Of a stretch of 64,000 bases of DNA, positions 30,121 to 41,404 are shown piece after piece. Made by a program: the position numbers and the translations under genes. Source of the DNA: Janthinobacterium sp. SUN073 (GTDB taxonomy: Bacteria > Pseudomonadota > Gammaproteobacteria > Burkholderiales > Burkholderiaceae_D); NCBI RefSeq assembly GCF_030397665.1, contig NZ_JAPUBT010000012.1, positions 62,001 to 126,000 of the forward strand, in the 5' to 3' direction. The first letter of the stretch is position 1. The number at the start of each line of letters is the position of its first letter. Below the pieces are notes generated by a model that was given only the letters and a program-made list of their open reading frames with translations, was not told where the DNA came from and searched no databases.

Positions 30121-32928
30121 ATGGAATTAGCCAAGTCTTTCGAGCCCGCCGACATTGAACAATTCTGGCGCACCGAGTGGGAACAGCGCGGTTACTTTAC
30201 CGCCACCCTCGATGCCGGAAAACCTTCCTTCAGCATCCAGTTGCCGCCGCCGAACGTCACCGGCACCCTGCACATGGGCCATGCGTTCAACCAGACCATC
30301 ATGGATGGCCTGACACGCTACCACCGCATGCTGGGCCACAACACGGCCTGGATTCCCGGCACCGACCACGCGGGCATCGCCACGCAAATCGTCGTGCAAC
30401 GCCAGCTGGACGCGCAAAAGATTTCACGGCATGACCTGGGCCGCGAGAAGTTCGTGGAAAAAGTATGGGAATGGAAAGAAAAATCCGGTTCCATCATCAC
30501 CGGCCAGATGCGCCGCCTGGGCGCCTCGGCCGACTGGCAGCGCGAATACTTCACGATGGACGAGCCGCGCTCGAAAGTCGTCACCGACGTCTTCGTGCGC
30601 CTGTTCGAGCAAGGCCTGATCTACCGCGGCAAGCGCCTGGTGAACTGGGACCCCGTGCTGGGCACGGCTGTGTCCGACCTGGAAGTGGTGTCCGAGGAAG
30701 AAGACGGCTCCATGTGGTACATCAAGTACCCGCTGGTCGACGGCAGCGGTTTCCTGACGGTGGCCACCACGCGTCCTGAAACCATGCTGGGCGACGTGGC
30801 CGTGGCCGTCGATCCGACGGACGAGCGCTACGCAGCGCTGGTGGGCAAGATGCTCAAACTGCCGCTGACCGACCGCGAAATCCCCATCATCGCCGACGAA
30901 TACGTCGACAAGGAATTCGGCACCGGTTGCGTCAAGATTACCCCGGCGCACGACATGAACGATTACGCCGTGGGCCAACGCCACAAGCTGGCGCAAATCG
31001 TCATCCTGACCCTGGACGCGAAGATCACCGACGACGCGCCGGCAGCCTACCGCGGCATGGACCGCTTCGCCGCGCGCAAGCAAATCGTCGCCGACCTCGA
31101 CGCGCAAGGCTTGCTGGAACAGGTCAAACCGCACAAGCTGATGGTGCCGCGCGGCGACCGCACGGGCGTCGTCATCGAGCCGATGCTGACGGACCAGTGG
31201 TTCGTCGCCATGAGCAAACCGGCCCCGGAAGGCACGTTCTTCCCCGGCAAGTCGATCGCGGAAACGGCGCTGGACAAGGTTGCCAATGGCGAAATCAAGT
31301 TCGTGCCGGAAAACTGGAGCACCACCTACAACCAGTGGCTCAACAACATCCAGGACTGGTGCATCTCGCGCCAGTTGTGGTGGGGCCATCAAATTCCGGC
31401 GTGGTACGACGACGCGGGCAATATCTTCGTTGCCAAGACCGAAGCGGAAGCCATCGCCAAGGCCCTGGCCGCCGGCAGCACGGGCCCGTTGAAGCGCGAC
31501 GACGACGTGCTCGACACGTGGTTCTCGTCAGCCCTGGTGCCGTTCTCGACCATGGGTTGGCCGGAAGAAACGCCGGACATGAAGGCGTTCCTGCCGTCGT
31601 CCGTGCTGGTGACGGGTTTCGACATCATCTTTTTCTGGGTCGCGCGCATGGTCATGATGACGGCGCACTTCACGGGCAAGGTGCCGTTTGAAACCGTCTA
31701 CGTGCACGGCCTGGTACGCGATTCGACGGGGCAGAAAATGTCCAAGTCGAAGGGCAACACGCTGGACCCGATCGACCTGATCGACGGCATCGACCTGGAA
31801 GGCTTGATCGTCAAGCGCACCACGGGCCTGATGAACCCGCGCGACGCGGAAAAGATTACCAAGGCAACGCGCAAGGAATTCCCGGACGGCATTTCGGCCT
31901 ACGGCACGGACGCCGTGCGCTTCACCATGGCCAGCTATGCCTCGCTGGGCCGCAACATCAATTTCGACCTGGGCCGCTGCGAAGGCTACCGCAACTTCTG
32001 CAACAAGATGTGGAATGCCACCCGTTTCGTCATGATGAATACGGAAGGCAAGGATTGCTCGCCGAACGAGGCCGACCTGTCGCAAGCGGACAAGTGGATC
32101 ATCTCCTTGCTGCAACGCGCTGAACTGGACGTGGCCAAGGGCTTTGAAGACTTCCGTTTCGACAATATCGCCGCCACCATCTACAAATTCGTCTGGGACG
32201 AGTATTGCGACTGGTATCTGGAAGTAGCCAAGGTACAAGTCCAGCAAGGCACGGAAGGCCAGCAGCGCGCCACCCGCCACACCCTGCTGCGCGTGCTGGA
32301 AGTGGTGCTGCGCCTGGCCCATCCGATCATTCCCTTCGTCACGGAAGCGCTGTGGCAAACGGTAGCGCCGCTGGCCGGCAAGACCCTGAAGGCGGAAGGT
32401 GATTCGATCATGATGCAGCCGTATCCGATCGCCAACACCGACAAGATCGACGAGTCGGCCGAAGCGTGGATGCAGCAGCTGAAAGCCTTGACGGACGCGA
32501 CGCGCAACCTGCGCGGCGAAATGCAGATCTCGCCTTCCGTGCGCGTGCCGCTGATCGTCGAAGCGGGCAATGCCACGGAAAAAGCCGCGCTGGCCTCGTA
32601 CGCACCGTACATCCAGTCGCTGGGCAAGCTGGCCGAGATGCAGATCGTCGATGCGCTGCCGGACTCGCCTGCGGCTGTCGCCATCGTCGGCACCACCAAG
32701 CTGATGCTGAAAGTGGAAATCGACGTGGCCGCCGAACGCGAGCGCCTGGGCAAGGAAATCGCCCGTATCGAAGCGGAAATTGCCAAAGTAAATAGCAAAT
32801 TAGGCAATGAAAGCTTCGTCGCGCGCGCCCCGGCCGCCATCGTTGCGCAAGAAAACGAGCGTTTGCTCAGTTTTTCGGCCACAATTGAAAAATTGCGCGA
32901 ACAGTTTGCTAAACTAGCCAGCGCATAA
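30121..32928 (+). CDS. valS: Valine-tRNA ligase
   Basis: A 935-residue class I aminoacyl-tRNA synthetase. The HIGH-type motif is in [16 protein letters not shown], the KMSKS loop is [10 protein letters not shown], and the large editing insertion has [10 protein letters not shown], which removes mischarged threonine. The C-terminus is the ValRS coiled-coil arm ([18 protein letters not shown]). I start at the ATG at 30121; the open frame begins 21 bases earlier but ValRS sequences begin here. No Shine-Dalgarno is visible (GCCAATCACACGCCAAATC), unusual for such a highly used gene. It is divergent from the Sel1/ankyrin gene. Confidence 0.97.
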   Translation: MELAKSFEPADIEQFWRTEWEQRGYFTATLDAGKPSFSIQLPPPNVTGTLHMGHAFNQTIMDGLTRYHRMLGHNTAWIPGTDHAGIATQIVVQRQLDAQKISRHDLGREKFVEKVWEWKEKSGSIITGQMRRLGASADWQREYFTMDEPRSKVVTDVFVRLFEQGLIYRGKRLVNWDPVLGTAVSDLEVVSEEEDGSMWYIKYPLVDGSGFLTVATTRPETMLGDVAVAVDPTDERYAALVGKMLKLPLTDREIPIIADEYVDKEFGTGCVKITPAHDMNDYAVGQRHKLAQIVILTLDAKITDDAPAAYRGMDRFAARKQIVADLDAQGLLEQVKPHKLMVPRGDRTGVVIEPMLTDQWFVAMSKPAPEGTFFPGKSIAETALDKVANGEIKFVPENWSTTYNQWLNNIQDWCISRQLWWGHQIPAWYDDAGNIFVAKTEAEAIAKALAAGSTGPLKRDDDVLDTWFSSALVPFSTMGWPEETPDMKAFLPSSVLVTGFDIIFFWVARMVMMTAHFTGKVPFETVYVHGLVRDSTGQKMSKSKGNTLDPIDLIDGIDLEGLIVKRTTGLMNPRDAEKITKATRKEFPDGISAYGTDAVRFTMASYASLGRNINFDLGRCEGYRNFCNKMWNATRFVMMNTEGKDCSPNEADLSQADKWIISLLQRAELDVAKGFEDFRFDNIAATIYKFVWDEYCDWYLEVAKVQVQQGTEGQQRATRHTLLRVLEVVLRLAHPIIPFVTEALWQTVAPLAGKTLKAEGDSIMMQPYPIANTDKIDESAEAWMQQLKALTDATRNLRGEMQISPSVRVPLIVEAGNATEKAALASYAPYIQSLGKLAEMQIVDALPDSPAAVAIVGTTKLMLKVEIDVAAERERLGKEIARIEAEIAKVNSKLGNESFVARAPAAIVAQENERLLSFSATIEKLREQFAKLASA

Positions 32929-33041
32929 GGCAAGTTTGGAAGGATTGCGCGGCCGTCCCAGTGACGCCGCGCAGTACCGCTGGTCTTGCCTTGGTATATA
33001 ACTGTTCGTGCCCCGATCAAAAAAACCATTGGAGACTGGCA

Positions 33042-33509
33042 ATGCATACACTATTCAAAACAAGCATCACAGCAAGCATCATGGTGGCCGCCCTGGCCAT
33101 CGCCGGCAGCGCCACCGCGCGCGACGATAACCACACCCCCGTGGGCACGTGGAAAACCATCGACGACGCCAGCGGCAAGCCGAAATCGCTCGTCGTCATC
33201 ACGGAAAACAACGGCGTCTTGCAAGGCAAGATCGACAAGCTGTTCCGCGGCCCGAATGAAGATCAAAATCCCAAGTGCGACAAGTGCACGGGCGCCAACA
33301 AGGACCAGCCCATCATCGGCCTGGTCATCCTGTCCGGCCTGAAATATGACGGCAAGGAATGGACGGGCGGCGAAATCACGGACCCGGCCACCGGCAAGGT
33401 CTACAAGAGCAAGGCCGAACTGACGGAAGGCGGCACCAAGCTGCAAGTGCGCGGCTATGTCGGCGTGCCGATGTTTGGCCGCTCGCAGACCTGGGTGCGC
33501 GAAGAGTAA
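33042..33509 (+). CDS. DUF2147 exported protein
   Basis: A 155-residue protein with a signal peptide (MHTLFKTSITASIMVAALAIAGSATA) and a single DUF2147 domain: GTWKTIDDASGKPKSLVVI, GKIDKLFRGP, a CDKC pair after PNEDQNPK, IIGLVILSGL, WTGGEITDPATGKVYKSK and a C-terminal RGYVGVPMFGRSQTW. The family is widespread in Gram-negative bacteria and periplasmic; its role is not established. GGAGA at good spacing selects the ATG at 33042. A strong terminator follows, so it is probably a single-gene unit. Confidence 0.9.
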   Translation: MHTLFKTSITASIMVAALAIAGSATARDDNHTPVGTWKTIDDASGKPKSLVVITENNGVLQGKIDKLFRGPNEDQNPKCDKCTGANKDQPIIGLVILSGLKYDGKEWTGGEITDPATGKVYKSKAELTEGGTKLQVRGYVGVPMFGRSQTWVREE

Positions 33510-33533
33510 TCAACGCACGCCCTGCCCTGATGA

Positions 33534-33557
33534 AGCCGGCCCTGCGCCGGCTTTTTT
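33534..33557 (+). terminator. Rho-independent terminator after DUF2147 gene
   Basis: AGCCGGC, loop CCTGC, GCCGGCT, then six T (33552-33557). Confidence 0.92.
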
Positions 33558-33717
33558 GCGTCGTCTTCCCGCATACGCCGTTGTTTTTCAGGCCGAATCG
33601 TTCCTTTTTGAACAGTTTTCCAATTGCTGACAAGCTAAGCGCGCCAGCGCACATACCTCCAGTTTCCTAAATGAAATAGTGCATGCCTGTGACGCCATCG
33701 CCCTGTAGCGAAGGGCG

Positions 33718-33771
33718 GCATGGCTCTGCCGGATGACCTCATCCGCGGATGCCCGGCAGTGACTGCCATGC
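33718..33771 (+). promoter_or_regulatory. Long two-part hairpin in the leader of the ice-binding protein gene
   Basis: GCATGGC (33718-33724) pairs with GCCATGC (33765-33771), and inside it CTGCCGG (33726-33732) pairs with CCGGCAG (33753-33759). The outer stem ends three bases before the ribosome binding site AAAGGAA (33774-33780). There is no T tail. It could stabilise the message or act as a temperature- or protein-sensitive element. Confidence 0.45.
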
Positions 33772-33785
33772 ACAAAGGAACACAC

Positions 33786-35303
33786 ATGAATCTCTTCAAA
33801 CGATATCTGAACCCACTGCTCGTCTCGGCAGGGCTGCTGGCCATGGCCGCCCTGGCCGGTTGCGGCGGCGGCGACCAGGGACGCGATCCCATCCTCGGCT
33901 TGCCGGCTGCCACCTTGTCCAGCCTGGCCGTCACGCCAGCCACGGCGACGGTCGCCATCGGCGCCGGCCAGCAATTCACGGCCATCGCCACGTATAGCGA
34001 CGGTTCCGCGCAAGACGTCAGCGCCAAGGCGGCCTGGACGTCGGCCACGCCGGCCAGCGCGACCGTCAATGCCGCCACGGGCTTGAGCACCGGCATTGCT
34101 GCCGGCAACAGCAACATCAGCGCCGCGTTCGGCGGCAAGAGCGCCAGCGCCGTGCTGACCGTCAACCCGGCCACCTTGCTGGCTATCGCCGTCACGCCGC
34201 AGAACCCCATCGTGCCCGTCGCTGCGACGCGCCAGCTGGCAGTGCTGGCCACGTATTCGGACGGCAGCAGCGTCAACGTCACGAGCGGCAGCAGCTTCGT
34301 TTCAGTCACGCCCGCCTCGGTCACCGTCGCCAGCGGTGGCCTCGTCACCGGCGCTGCCTTTGGTAGCAGCGTCATGAATGCCAGCTTCAACGGCAAGACG
34401 GCCAGCACCACCGTCACCGTCCCTGCCGCCACCATCGTCAGCATCGCCGTCACGCCCACCACCGCCAGCATCGCTGTCGGTGCTCAGCAGCAATTCGTTG
34501 CCACCGCAACGTATTCGGACAATTCGAAGGCCATCGTCACGGCCGGTGCCAGCTGGACCTCGGGCACCGTCGCCAATGCCACGGTATTGAACACGGGCGT
34601 GGCCACCGGCATCGCCGTCGGCACCAGCAACATCACGGCCACGGCCGGCGGCCAGTCGGGCAGCGCGCTGCTGACTGTCACGGCAGTGGCCATCCCGCCC
34701 GTGCTGAACCCGATCATCCTGGGCCGCGCGGCGCCATTCGGCGTGCTGGCCGGCACCTCGATCACGAACAATTCGGGCGGCACCACCCTGATCACGGGCG
34801 ACGTCGGTGCACCTTCGCAGACCACTGATCCGACCCAGGCGGCTGGTTTTACCAACTACAAATCGGGTGCCATCCTGGCCGGCGCCATGACGGACCTGCA
34901 AGCGGCGATCACGGACGGCAATAGCCGGACCTGCGACGTCAGCTTTGCCGGCGGCATCGACCTCGGTGGCCAAACCTTCGGCCCCGGCGTGTATTGCTAT
35001 GCGGGCGCCATCAGTATCACGGGCACCCTGACCTTGAACGGTCCCGGCGTGTACATCTTCCGCACGGCATTGACCCTGGATTCGACTGTCAACTCCATCG
35101 TCGCCCTGAACAATGGCGCCACAGCCGACAACGTCAGCTGGCTGCCCGTCGGCCCCACCACCCTGGCCGCGAACAGCGTCTTCAAGGGCAATATCCTGGG
35201 CCAGTCGGCCGCCATCACGGTGGGCGACAACACGACCCTGCTCAATGGCCGCGTGCTGACGGCCGCTGCCGTTACCCTGCGCAACAACCAGATCACCAAA
35301 TAA
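33786..35303 (+). CDS. Ice-binding (DUF3494) lipoprotein with three bacterial Ig-like domains
   Basis: A 505-residue surface protein. The N-terminus has a lipoprotein signal with lipobox LAGC (C26). Three BIG2-type Ig-like repeats follow (about 45-130, 130-213 and 214-300), each of the form SIAVTPxxAxxxVGxxQQF ... ATYSDxS ... TGxAxGxSNI. The C-terminal 200 residues (PIILGRAAPFGVLAGTSI onward, TTLITGDVGAPSQ, FGPGVYCYAGAISITGTL, GPGVYIFRTALTL) are an ice-binding-like DUF3494 beta-helix, the family of adhesive and antifreeze proteins in cold-adapted microbes. AAGGAA selects the ATG at 33786. The OmpA-like gene starts eight bases after the stop, so the two are one unit. Some DUF3494 proteins may have other surface roles. 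Confidence 0.88.
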   Translation: MNLFKRYLNPLLVSAGLLAMAALAGCGGGDQGRDPILGLPAATLSSLAVTPATATVAIGAGQQFTAIATYSDGSAQDVSAKAAWTSATPASATVNAATGLSTGIAAGNSNISAAFGGKSASAVLTVNPATLLAIAVTPQNPIVPVAATRQLAVLATYSDGSSVNVTSGSSFVSVTPASVTVASGGLVTGAAFGSSVMNASFNGKTASTTVTVPAATIVSIAVTPTTASIAVGAQQQFVATATYSDNSKAIVTAGASWTSGTVANATVLNTGVATGIAVGTSNITATAGGQSGSALLTVTAVAIPPVLNPIILGRAAPFGVLAGTSITNNSGGTTLITGDVGAPSQTTDPTQAAGFTNYKSGAILAGAMTDLQAAITDGNSRTCDVSFAGGIDLGGQTFGPGVYCYAGAISITGTLTLNGPGVYIFRTALTLDSTVNSIVALNNGATADNVSWLPVGPTTLAANSVFKGNILGQSAAITVGDNTTLLNGRVLTAAAVTLRNNQITK

Positions 35304-35310
35304 ACGGGAC

Positions 35311-36456
35311 ATGACCATGACGATCGCACACACACTGGGCGCCCTGAGCGTGATGACGGCTTCCCTGCTGGCAGCGCAAGCGGCGCAGGCGCAGGACAAC
35401 ACTTTCATCAACCCGGACTGGGCCAACAGCGCCTGGTACATCGGCGCGGGCGTGGGCCAGTCGCGCGCCAATATCGACGAACCGCGCCTGCGCGCCAGCC
35501 TGGCCGCCAACGGCGAGACCGTCACCGGTTTTACCAAGGACCAGCGCGACACGGGCTATAAATTGTTTGTTGGCCGGCAACTGAACCAGTATTTCGCCGT
35601 GGAAGCCGGTTACTTTGACCTGGGCAAGTTCGATTTCAAGTCGAGCACCAGCGGCAATGGCGTGCTCAACGGTGAAGCGGGTTTTCGCGGCGTGAACCTG
35701 GACTTGCTGGGCCAGCTGCCGCTGTCGCAGCGCCTGTCCTTGCTGGGCCGGGTCGGCATGCATTACACCAAGACCAACACGGAATTCAGCGGCAACCGCC
35801 TGCTGGGTTCAACCAATACGCATGCCAGCGAGCGCAAACTCAACGCCAAGCTGGGCCTGGGCCTGGAATACAAGTTCAGCGAAGCGCTGGCCCTGCGCGG
35901 CGAAGTCGAGCGTTATCGCCTGAACGACGCCGTCGGCAACCGCGGCGATGCGGACCTGTATTCCGTCAGCCTCGTGTATAAATTGGGCCGCCCGGCCAGC
36001 GCCACGCCCGCCTACCAGCCGGCGCCCGAAGTCGCCCCTGTCGTCGCCATGCCGGCGCCCGTCGTCGTGGCCGCACCGGCACCGGCACCCGTGGCGGAAA
36101 AAGTGTCGTTTGCGTCGGAAGCGCTGTTTGACTTCGATCAATCGACGCTCAAGCCGCAAGGCAAGGCAGCACTGGACCAATTACTGGGCCAGTTGACCGG
36201 CATGGACCTGGAAGTCATCGTCACGGTCGGCCATACGGATGCCGTCGGTTCCGACGCCTACAACCAGAAGCTGTCGCAGCGCCGCGCCGAAGCCGTCAAG
36301 GCCTATCTGGTGACGCAAGGCGTGGAAACGAACCGCGTCTACACGGAAGGCAAGGGAGAAACGCAGCCCGTGGCCGACAACACGAGTGCCGCCGGGCGCG
36401 CCAAGAACCGCCGCGTGACGGTGGAAGTGGTGGGCACGAGAAAAGTCATGCGCTAA
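35311..36456 (+). CDS. OmpA family outer membrane protein
   Basis: A 381-residue protein with a signal peptide ending AAQAQ, an eight-stranded OmpA-like barrel (about 30-225: WYIGAGVGQSRAN, GYKLFVGRQLNQYFAVEAGY, LSLLGRVGMHYTK, LGLGLEYKF), a Pro/Ala-rich hinge and a C-terminal OmpA domain (about 260-375) with FASEALFDFDQSTL, GHTDAVGSDAYNQKLSQRRA (in part) and AGRAKNRRV, which binds peptidoglycan. It starts eight bases after the ice-binding gene; GGGAC could serve the ATG at 35311 or 35317. The pairing suggests that it may help anchor or support the ice-binding lipoprotein at the envelope, but this is inference. Confidence 0.92.
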   Translation: MTMTIAHTLGALSVMTASLLAAQAAQAQDNTFINPDWANSAWYIGAGVGQSRANIDEPRLRASLAANGETVTGFTKDQRDTGYKLFVGRQLNQYFAVEAGYFDLGKFDFKSSTSGNGVLNGEAGFRGVNLDLLGQLPLSQRLSLLGRVGMHYTKTNTEFSGNRLLGSTNTHASERKLNAKLGLGLEYKFSEALALRGEVERYRLNDAVGNRGDADLYSVSLVYKLGRPASATPAYQPAPEVAPVVAMPAPVVVAAPAPAPVAEKVSFASEALFDFDQSTLKPQGKAALDQLLGQLTGMDLEVIVTVGHTDAVGSDAYNQKLSQRRAEAVKAYLVTQGVETNRVYTEGKGETQPVADNTSAAGRAKNRRVTVEVVGTRKVMR

Positions 36457-36471
36457 GCTGCATGCACACGT

Positions 36472-36499
36472 AAAAAACCGGCTTGCGCCGGTTTTTTTT
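36472..36499. terminator. Bidirectional rho-independent terminator (OmpA / DUF188)
   Basis: Six A, ACCGGC, loop TTGC, GCCGGT, then eight T. It lies between the convergent OmpA-like and DUF188 genes and can serve both strands. Confidence 0.92.
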
Positions 36500-36509
36500 C
36501 GTCCACAGG

Positions 36510-36991
36510 TTATTGCGCTGGCGCCGGCTTGCGGTGATGCTTGCTCAGATGCCGGTCCAGGCTGTTGGCGAACTGCTGCCGGTCGGATTGGCTGAAGGCA
36601 GCGGGGCCGCCCGTATCGACGCCGCCGCTGCGCAATTCTTCCATGAAGGCGCGCATCGTCAGTTGCTGGGCGATATTGTCCTTCGTGTAAAACTCGCCGC
36701 GCGGATTCAAGGCATAGCCGCCCTTGGTCAAGACATCGGCGGCCAGCGGAATGTCGCCCGTGATGACCAGGTCGCCGGGATTCAACAGCCGCACGATTTC
36801 CTGGTCGGCCACGTCGGCGCCGGACGGCACTTGCACGGTACGGATAAAGCGCGACGGCGGCACGCGCAAGCCCTGGTTCGCCACCAGGGTGAGCGGCAAC
36901 TCCAGGCGGTCGGCCACGCGGTACAGAATTTCCTTGATGACGACGGGACAGGCATCGGCGTCGATCCAGATTTGCATACCCTCTTGCGCCA

Positions 36992-36992
<1 letters not shown>
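36510..36992 (-). CDS. YaiI/YqxD family (DUF188) protein
   Basis: A 160-residue protein of the DUF188 family, a PIN-like NYN-related fold. The core is [42 protein letters not shown] and [13 protein letters not shown]. Acidic residues DAD and D of ITGD suggest a metal-dependent nuclease site, but the activity is unproven. The ATG at 36992 overlaps the ruvB stop as TGATG and is preceded by GGGA; an ATG at 36977 (giving 155 residues) is closer to typical family starts but has its GAGG only two bases away. It is the last gene of the ruvCAB group. Confidence 0.87.
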
Positions 36993-38047
<1,055 letters not shown>

Positions 38048-38053
38048 GCGTTA

Positions 38054-38632
38054 TCAACCTTTCGACAGCGCTTTCAGCGCCAGTTTGATGCCGTCCGACA
38101 CGCCACTGCTGGCCGGCACGTTTTTCACGGCCGCCATTGCTTCCTTGTCCGAGTAACCCAGCGCCAGCAGGGCATTGAGGATATCGGACTGCGCATCGGG
38201 CGCAGCGTGTGCGCCAAGCGGGCCGAGATCCGCACCGATCTTGCCCTTCAGTTCCAGCAGCAGGCGTTCGGCCGTCTTCTTGCCGATGCCGGGCACTCTG
38301 ACCAGGCGGCCCGAATCCTGCAAGGTGATCGCTTGCGCCAGGTCGGCAATCGTCATGCCGGACAGAATGGACAAGGCCATGCGCGCGCCCACGCCAGTGA
38401 TCTTGATCAACTGGCGGAACACGGCCCGCTCGGCCGCATTGCCGAAGCCAAACAGCAGATGCGCATCTTCGCGGATGGCCTGGTGCGTGAACAGCACGAC
38501 TTTTTCGCCCACGTGGGGCAAGTTGTAAAAAGTGCTCATAGGCACGTCGACTTCATAGCCGACGCCCTGGCAATCGACCAGCAATTGTGGCGGATTTTTT
38601 TCAAGCAAAATACCGGAGAGACGGCCTATCAT
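38054..38632 (-). CDS. ruvA: Holliday junction-binding protein RuvA
   Basis: A 192-residue protein that binds four-way junctions as a tetramer and recruits RuvB. The N-terminal OB fold begins [15 protein letters not shown] with VGYEVDVP, the two helix-hairpin-helix motifs are [13 protein letters not shown] and [19 protein letters not shown], and the C-terminal domain III that touches RuvB follows an alanine-rich linker ([12 protein letters not shown]). AGGAA precedes the start ATG at 38632. It stands 31 bases after ruvC. Confidence 0.96.
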   Translation of the reverse strand: MIGRLSGILLEKNPPQLLVDCQGVGYEVDVPMSTFYNLPHVGEKVVLFTHQAIREDAHLLFGFGNAAERAVFRQLIKITGVGARMALSILSGMTIADLAQAITLQDSGRLVRVPGIGKKTAERLLLELKGKIGADLGPLGAHAAPDAQSDILNALLALGYSDKEAMAAVKNVPASSGVSDGIKLALKALSKG

Positions 38633-38663
38633 CGCGTGTTCCTAATGTTAAATTTGAGAGTGA

Positions 38664-39203
38664 TTATCCAACTAAACGGCCGCGTTTCATGCGCAGACCC
38701 TGCAGTTGCGGCGCCAGCGCGCCGAGCATGGCCAGCGCATCGATGCTGTTGGCGTGGCAAATGGCCACGCCCAGCGCATCGGCCGCATCCGTGCCGGGCA
38801 AGCCGGGCAGTGACAGCAGCCGCGCCACCATCTCCTGCACCTGCTCCTTGGCCGCCTTGCCATGGCCCGTGACGGCCTGTTTCACTTGCAGCGCCGTATA
38901 TTCGGCCACCGACAGGTCGGCGTGGACCAGCGCGCAAATGGCCGCGCCGCGCGCCTGGCCCAGCAGCAAGGTCGATTGGGGATTGACGTTGACAAACACT
39001 TTTTCGATGGCGGCGCAGTCGGGATGATAGGTGCCGACGATTTCGCTCACGCCCTGCAGGATGATCTTCAGGCGCGGCGGCAATTGTCCTTCGGAACCCG
39101 TCTTGACGGTCCCCGACGCGATATAGCGCAGCTTGTTGCCGTGTTTTTCAATGACCCCAAAGCCGGTCGTGCGCAGGCCAGGATCGATGCCAAGAATAAT
39201 CAT
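38664..39203 (-). CDS. ruvC: Holliday junction endonuclease RuvC
   Basis: A 179-residue RNase H-fold resolvase that cuts Holliday junctions symmetrically. The four acidic catalytic positions appear as D7 in [14 protein letters not shown] in AAIEKVFVN, and the pair in [12 protein letters not shown]. Length and order are normal. It is the first gene of the ruvC-ruvA-ruvB unit and stands just downstream of a large hairpin. No classic LexA box was found upstream, unlike the E. coli ruvAB operon. Confidence 0.96.
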   Translation of the reverse strand: MIILGIDPGLRTTGFGVIEKHGNKLRYIASGTVKTGSEGQLPPRLKIILQGVSEIVGTYHPDCAAIEKVFVNVNPQSTLLLGQARGAAICALVHADLSVAEYTALQVKQAVTGHGKAAKEQVQEMVARLLSLPGLPGTDAADALGVAICHANSIDALAMLGALAPQLQGLRMKRGRLVG

Positions 39204-39224
39204 CGCCAGATTCTATAATGAATA

Positions 39225-39257
39225 CGGCAGGCACCGGTGAATAACCGGTGCCTGCCG
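39225..39257. terminator. Strong 14 bp hairpin between purH and ruvC
   Basis: CGGCAGGCACCGGT and ACCGGTGCCTGCCG form a perfect 14 bp stem around the loop GAATA. On the minus strand it is followed by TATTCATTATA, a weak T-rich tail, so it probably ends the purH message; it stands only 22 bases before ruvC. Confidence 0.7.
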
Positions 39258-39275
39258 TTTAAGTTACCGCTCGCT

Positions 39276-39304
39276 TGGGGTCGGACCCGACGGGTCGGAC
39301 CCCA
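39276..39304. repeat. GGGGTC-type intergenic inverted repeat, copy 2
   Basis: TGGGGTCGGACCC and GGGTCGGACCCCA flank the trinucleotide GAC/C, pairing except for a central G-G. It lies eight bases after the purH stop and before the 14 bp hairpin. It matches the units at 9241-9321 and 52044-52112. Confidence 0.65.
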
Positions 39305-39311
39305 GCCTTCA

Positions 39312-40898
39312 TTAATGACGGAAGTGACGCGTGCCCGTGTACAGCATGACCACGCCGCGCTCGTCCGCCGCATCGATCACTTCCTGGTCGCGCATGGAGC
39401 CGCCCGGGTGGATCACGCAAGTAGCGCCCGCATCGACGACGACGTCGAGGCCGTCGCGGAACGGGAAGAAGGCGTCCGACGCCACCACGGAACCGGTCAG
39501 CGACAGGCCAGCGTTTTGCGCCTTGATCGAGGCGATGCGGGCCGAGTCGATACGGCTCATCTGGCCAGCGCCCACGCCCAGGGTCATGTTATTGCCGCAG
39601 AAGACGATGGCGTTCGACTTGACGAATTTCGCCACTTTCCAGGCGAACATCAGGTCGGACAATTGCTGCGGTGTAGGCTGCAGCTTGCTGACCACGCGCA
39701 AGTCGCCGATACCGACGTTTTTCGCGTCCGGCGATTGCACCAGCAAGCCACCACCGACGCGCTTGAAGTCCATGGCGTTGACGCCGCTGCCCAGCGGGAT
39801 TTCCAGCATGCGCACGTTTTGCTTGCTCGACAGAATCTGTTTCGCTTCGGCGGAGAACGATGGGGCGATCAGCACTTCGACGAACAGCTTGGCGATTTCG
39901 CCGGCGGTAGCTCCGTCCAGTTCGGTATTAAACGCGATGATGCCGCCAAACGCGGAGGTCGGGTCCGTCTGCAGCGCGCGCGCGTACGCTTCGGCCGCAT
40001 TCTTGCCCAGGGCGACGCCGCATGGGTTCGCATGCTTGACGATGACGCAGGCGGCGCTTTGCTCGAAACCGCCCAAGCTCTTCACGCATTCCCAGGCCGC
40101 ATCGGCATCGGCGATGTTGTTGTACGACAATTCCTTGCCTTGCAGCTGGCGGTAGTTGGCCAGCGCGCCATCGATGGTGACCAGGTCACGGTAGAAGGCG
40201 GCGCTCTGGTGTGGATTCTCACCGTAGCGCATGTCTTGCACTTTTTCAAATGCAACATTCAACACTTGCGGATAAGCGCCGCGCTCGGCGTGCACTTTCG
40301 TCGGGCCCAGGCTGGTCAGGTAGTTGGTGATGGCGCCATCGTATTGCGCCGTGTGCGCAAAGACTTTTTTCGCCAGCATGAATTTGGTGTCGTAGCTGAC
40401 CGTGCCGGCCGTGCCGTCGGCCGAGCGCAGCTCCGCCAGCACGGCGTCGTAGTCGGTCGGATCGCAAATGACGACCACGTCCTTGTGGTTCTTGGCCGCC
40501 GAACGCAGCATGGTCGGGCCGCCGATATCGATGTTTTCGATCGCGTCTTCCAAGGTGCAATCGGCCTTGGCGACCGTGCCCTGGAACGGGTACAGGTTGA
40601 CCACCACCATGTCGATGGTCGGCATGTCGTGCTCGACCAGTTTCGACATGTGCTCAGGGAAATCGCGGCGCGCCAGAATACCGCCGTGCACTTTCGGGTG
40701 CAGGGTCTTCACACGGCCATCGAGCATCTCCGGGAAACCCGTGTAATCGGCAACTTCCGTGACGGGAACACCGTTGTCTGCCAGCAATTTGGCGGTGCCG
40801 CCGGTGGACAGGAGGTTGACGCCGAGGGCGGACAGGGCACGGGCGAATTCGAGAACGCCGGTCTTGTCGGAAACGGAGAGGAGAGCTTGTTTGATCAT
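39312..40898 (-). CDS. purH: Bifunctional AICAR transformylase / IMP cyclohydrolase
   Basis: A 528-residue enzyme for the last two steps of IMP synthesis. The N-terminal cyclohydrolase domain has [35 protein letters not shown] and [17 protein letters not shown]; the C-terminal transformylase domain has [31 protein letters not shown] and the final [22 protein letters not shown] (given in part). I start at the ATG at 40898; an upstream in-frame start adds 17 residues without homology. It follows fis on the same strand, the order common in betaproteobacteria. Confidence 0.97.
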   Translation of the reverse strand: MIKQALLSVSDKTGVLEFARALSALGVNLLSTGGTAKLLADNGVPVTEVADYTGFPEMLDGRVKTLHPKVHGGILARRDFPEHMSKLVEHDMPTIDMVVVNLYPFQGTVAKADCTLEDAIENIDIGGPTMLRSAAKNHKDVVVICDPTDYDAVLAELRSADGTAGTVSYDTKFMLAKKVFAHTAQYDGAITNYLTSLGPTKVHAERGAYPQVLNVAFEKVQDMRYGENPHQSAAFYRDLVTIDGALANYRQLQGKELSYNNIADADAAWECVKSLGGFEQSAACVIVKHANPCGVALGKNAAEAYARALQTDPTSAFGGIIAFNTELDGATAGEIAKLFVEVLIAPSFSAEAKQILSSKQNVRMLEIPLGSGVNAMDFKRVGGGLLVQSPDAKNVGIGDLRVVSKLQPTPQQLSDLMFAWKVAKFVKSNAIVFCGNNMTLGVGAGQMSRIDSARIASIKAQNAGLSLTGSVVASDAFFPFRDGLDVVVDAGATCVIHPGGSMRDQEVIDAADERGVVMLYTGTRHFRH

Positions 40899-41000
40899 GG
40901 CTGTGGCTAGGTGGTTAAGTGTTCTTGGCGAATGGCACCGCTCGGTCATCTGACCGAAGCGGCGGCGGATTCAAATCTTGGCGTCACTTGCATGCCGGCA

Positions 41001-41234
41001 TTACAGCAAACCGTGCTCCTGCAATTTCTTGCGCAGGGTATTGCGGTTGATGCCCAGCATCTGCGCGGCGTGCGACTGGTTGCCATCGGCGCGTGTCATC
41101 ACGACTTCCAGGATGGGCTTTTCCACGGTCAGCACGACCATGTCATAGATATTCGACGCTTGCTGTTCGCCCAGGTCATTGAAGTAATCTTCTAGACTTT
41201 TCTGTACGACTTCCTGAATGCTTTCTTTGCTCAT
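41001..41234 (-). CDS. fis: DNA-binding protein Fis
   Basis: A 77-residue nucleoid-associated protein that bends DNA and activates strong promoters. The helix-turn-helix at the C-terminus reads DGNQSHAAQMLGINRNTLRKKLQEHGL (in part), the hallmark of Fis and NtrC-type C-termini; it is shorter than the 98-residue E. coli protein, as is usual in betaproteobacteria. The ribosome binding site is weak (GAAG). It lies between dusB and purH, and the dusB-fis pair is an old conserved unit. Confidence 0.93.
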   Translation of the reverse strand: MSKESIQEVVQKSLEDYFNDLGEQQASNIYDMVVLTVEKPILEVVMTRADGNQSHAAQMLGINRNTLRKKLQEHGLL

Positions 41235-41404
41235 TTTTATGCTTCAACCGGCTGAACACCTGGCCATCCGGCGCCGCGCCGCTCATGCGGTCCGCGTGCT
41301 GCCCTCTAGCCTCGGTGTTGTAATTAATATTGCATGACGCTCTGTATATAGGCGCTCGCCCTTGTACTGCCGCTAACTGATTTACCCTGCTTGTTGCTAT
41401 CTGC

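Noticed and set aside
34000..35300. Tandem DNA repeat in the ice-binding gene
   Set aside because: The Ig-like repeats are diverged at the DNA level and are ordinary domain repeats, not slippage-prone tandem repeats.
36977..36979. Start of the DUF188 gene at 36977
   Set aside because: The GAGG lies only two bases from this ATG. The ATG at 36992 overlaps the ruvB stop as TGATG. The choice remains open but the upstream start is favoured.
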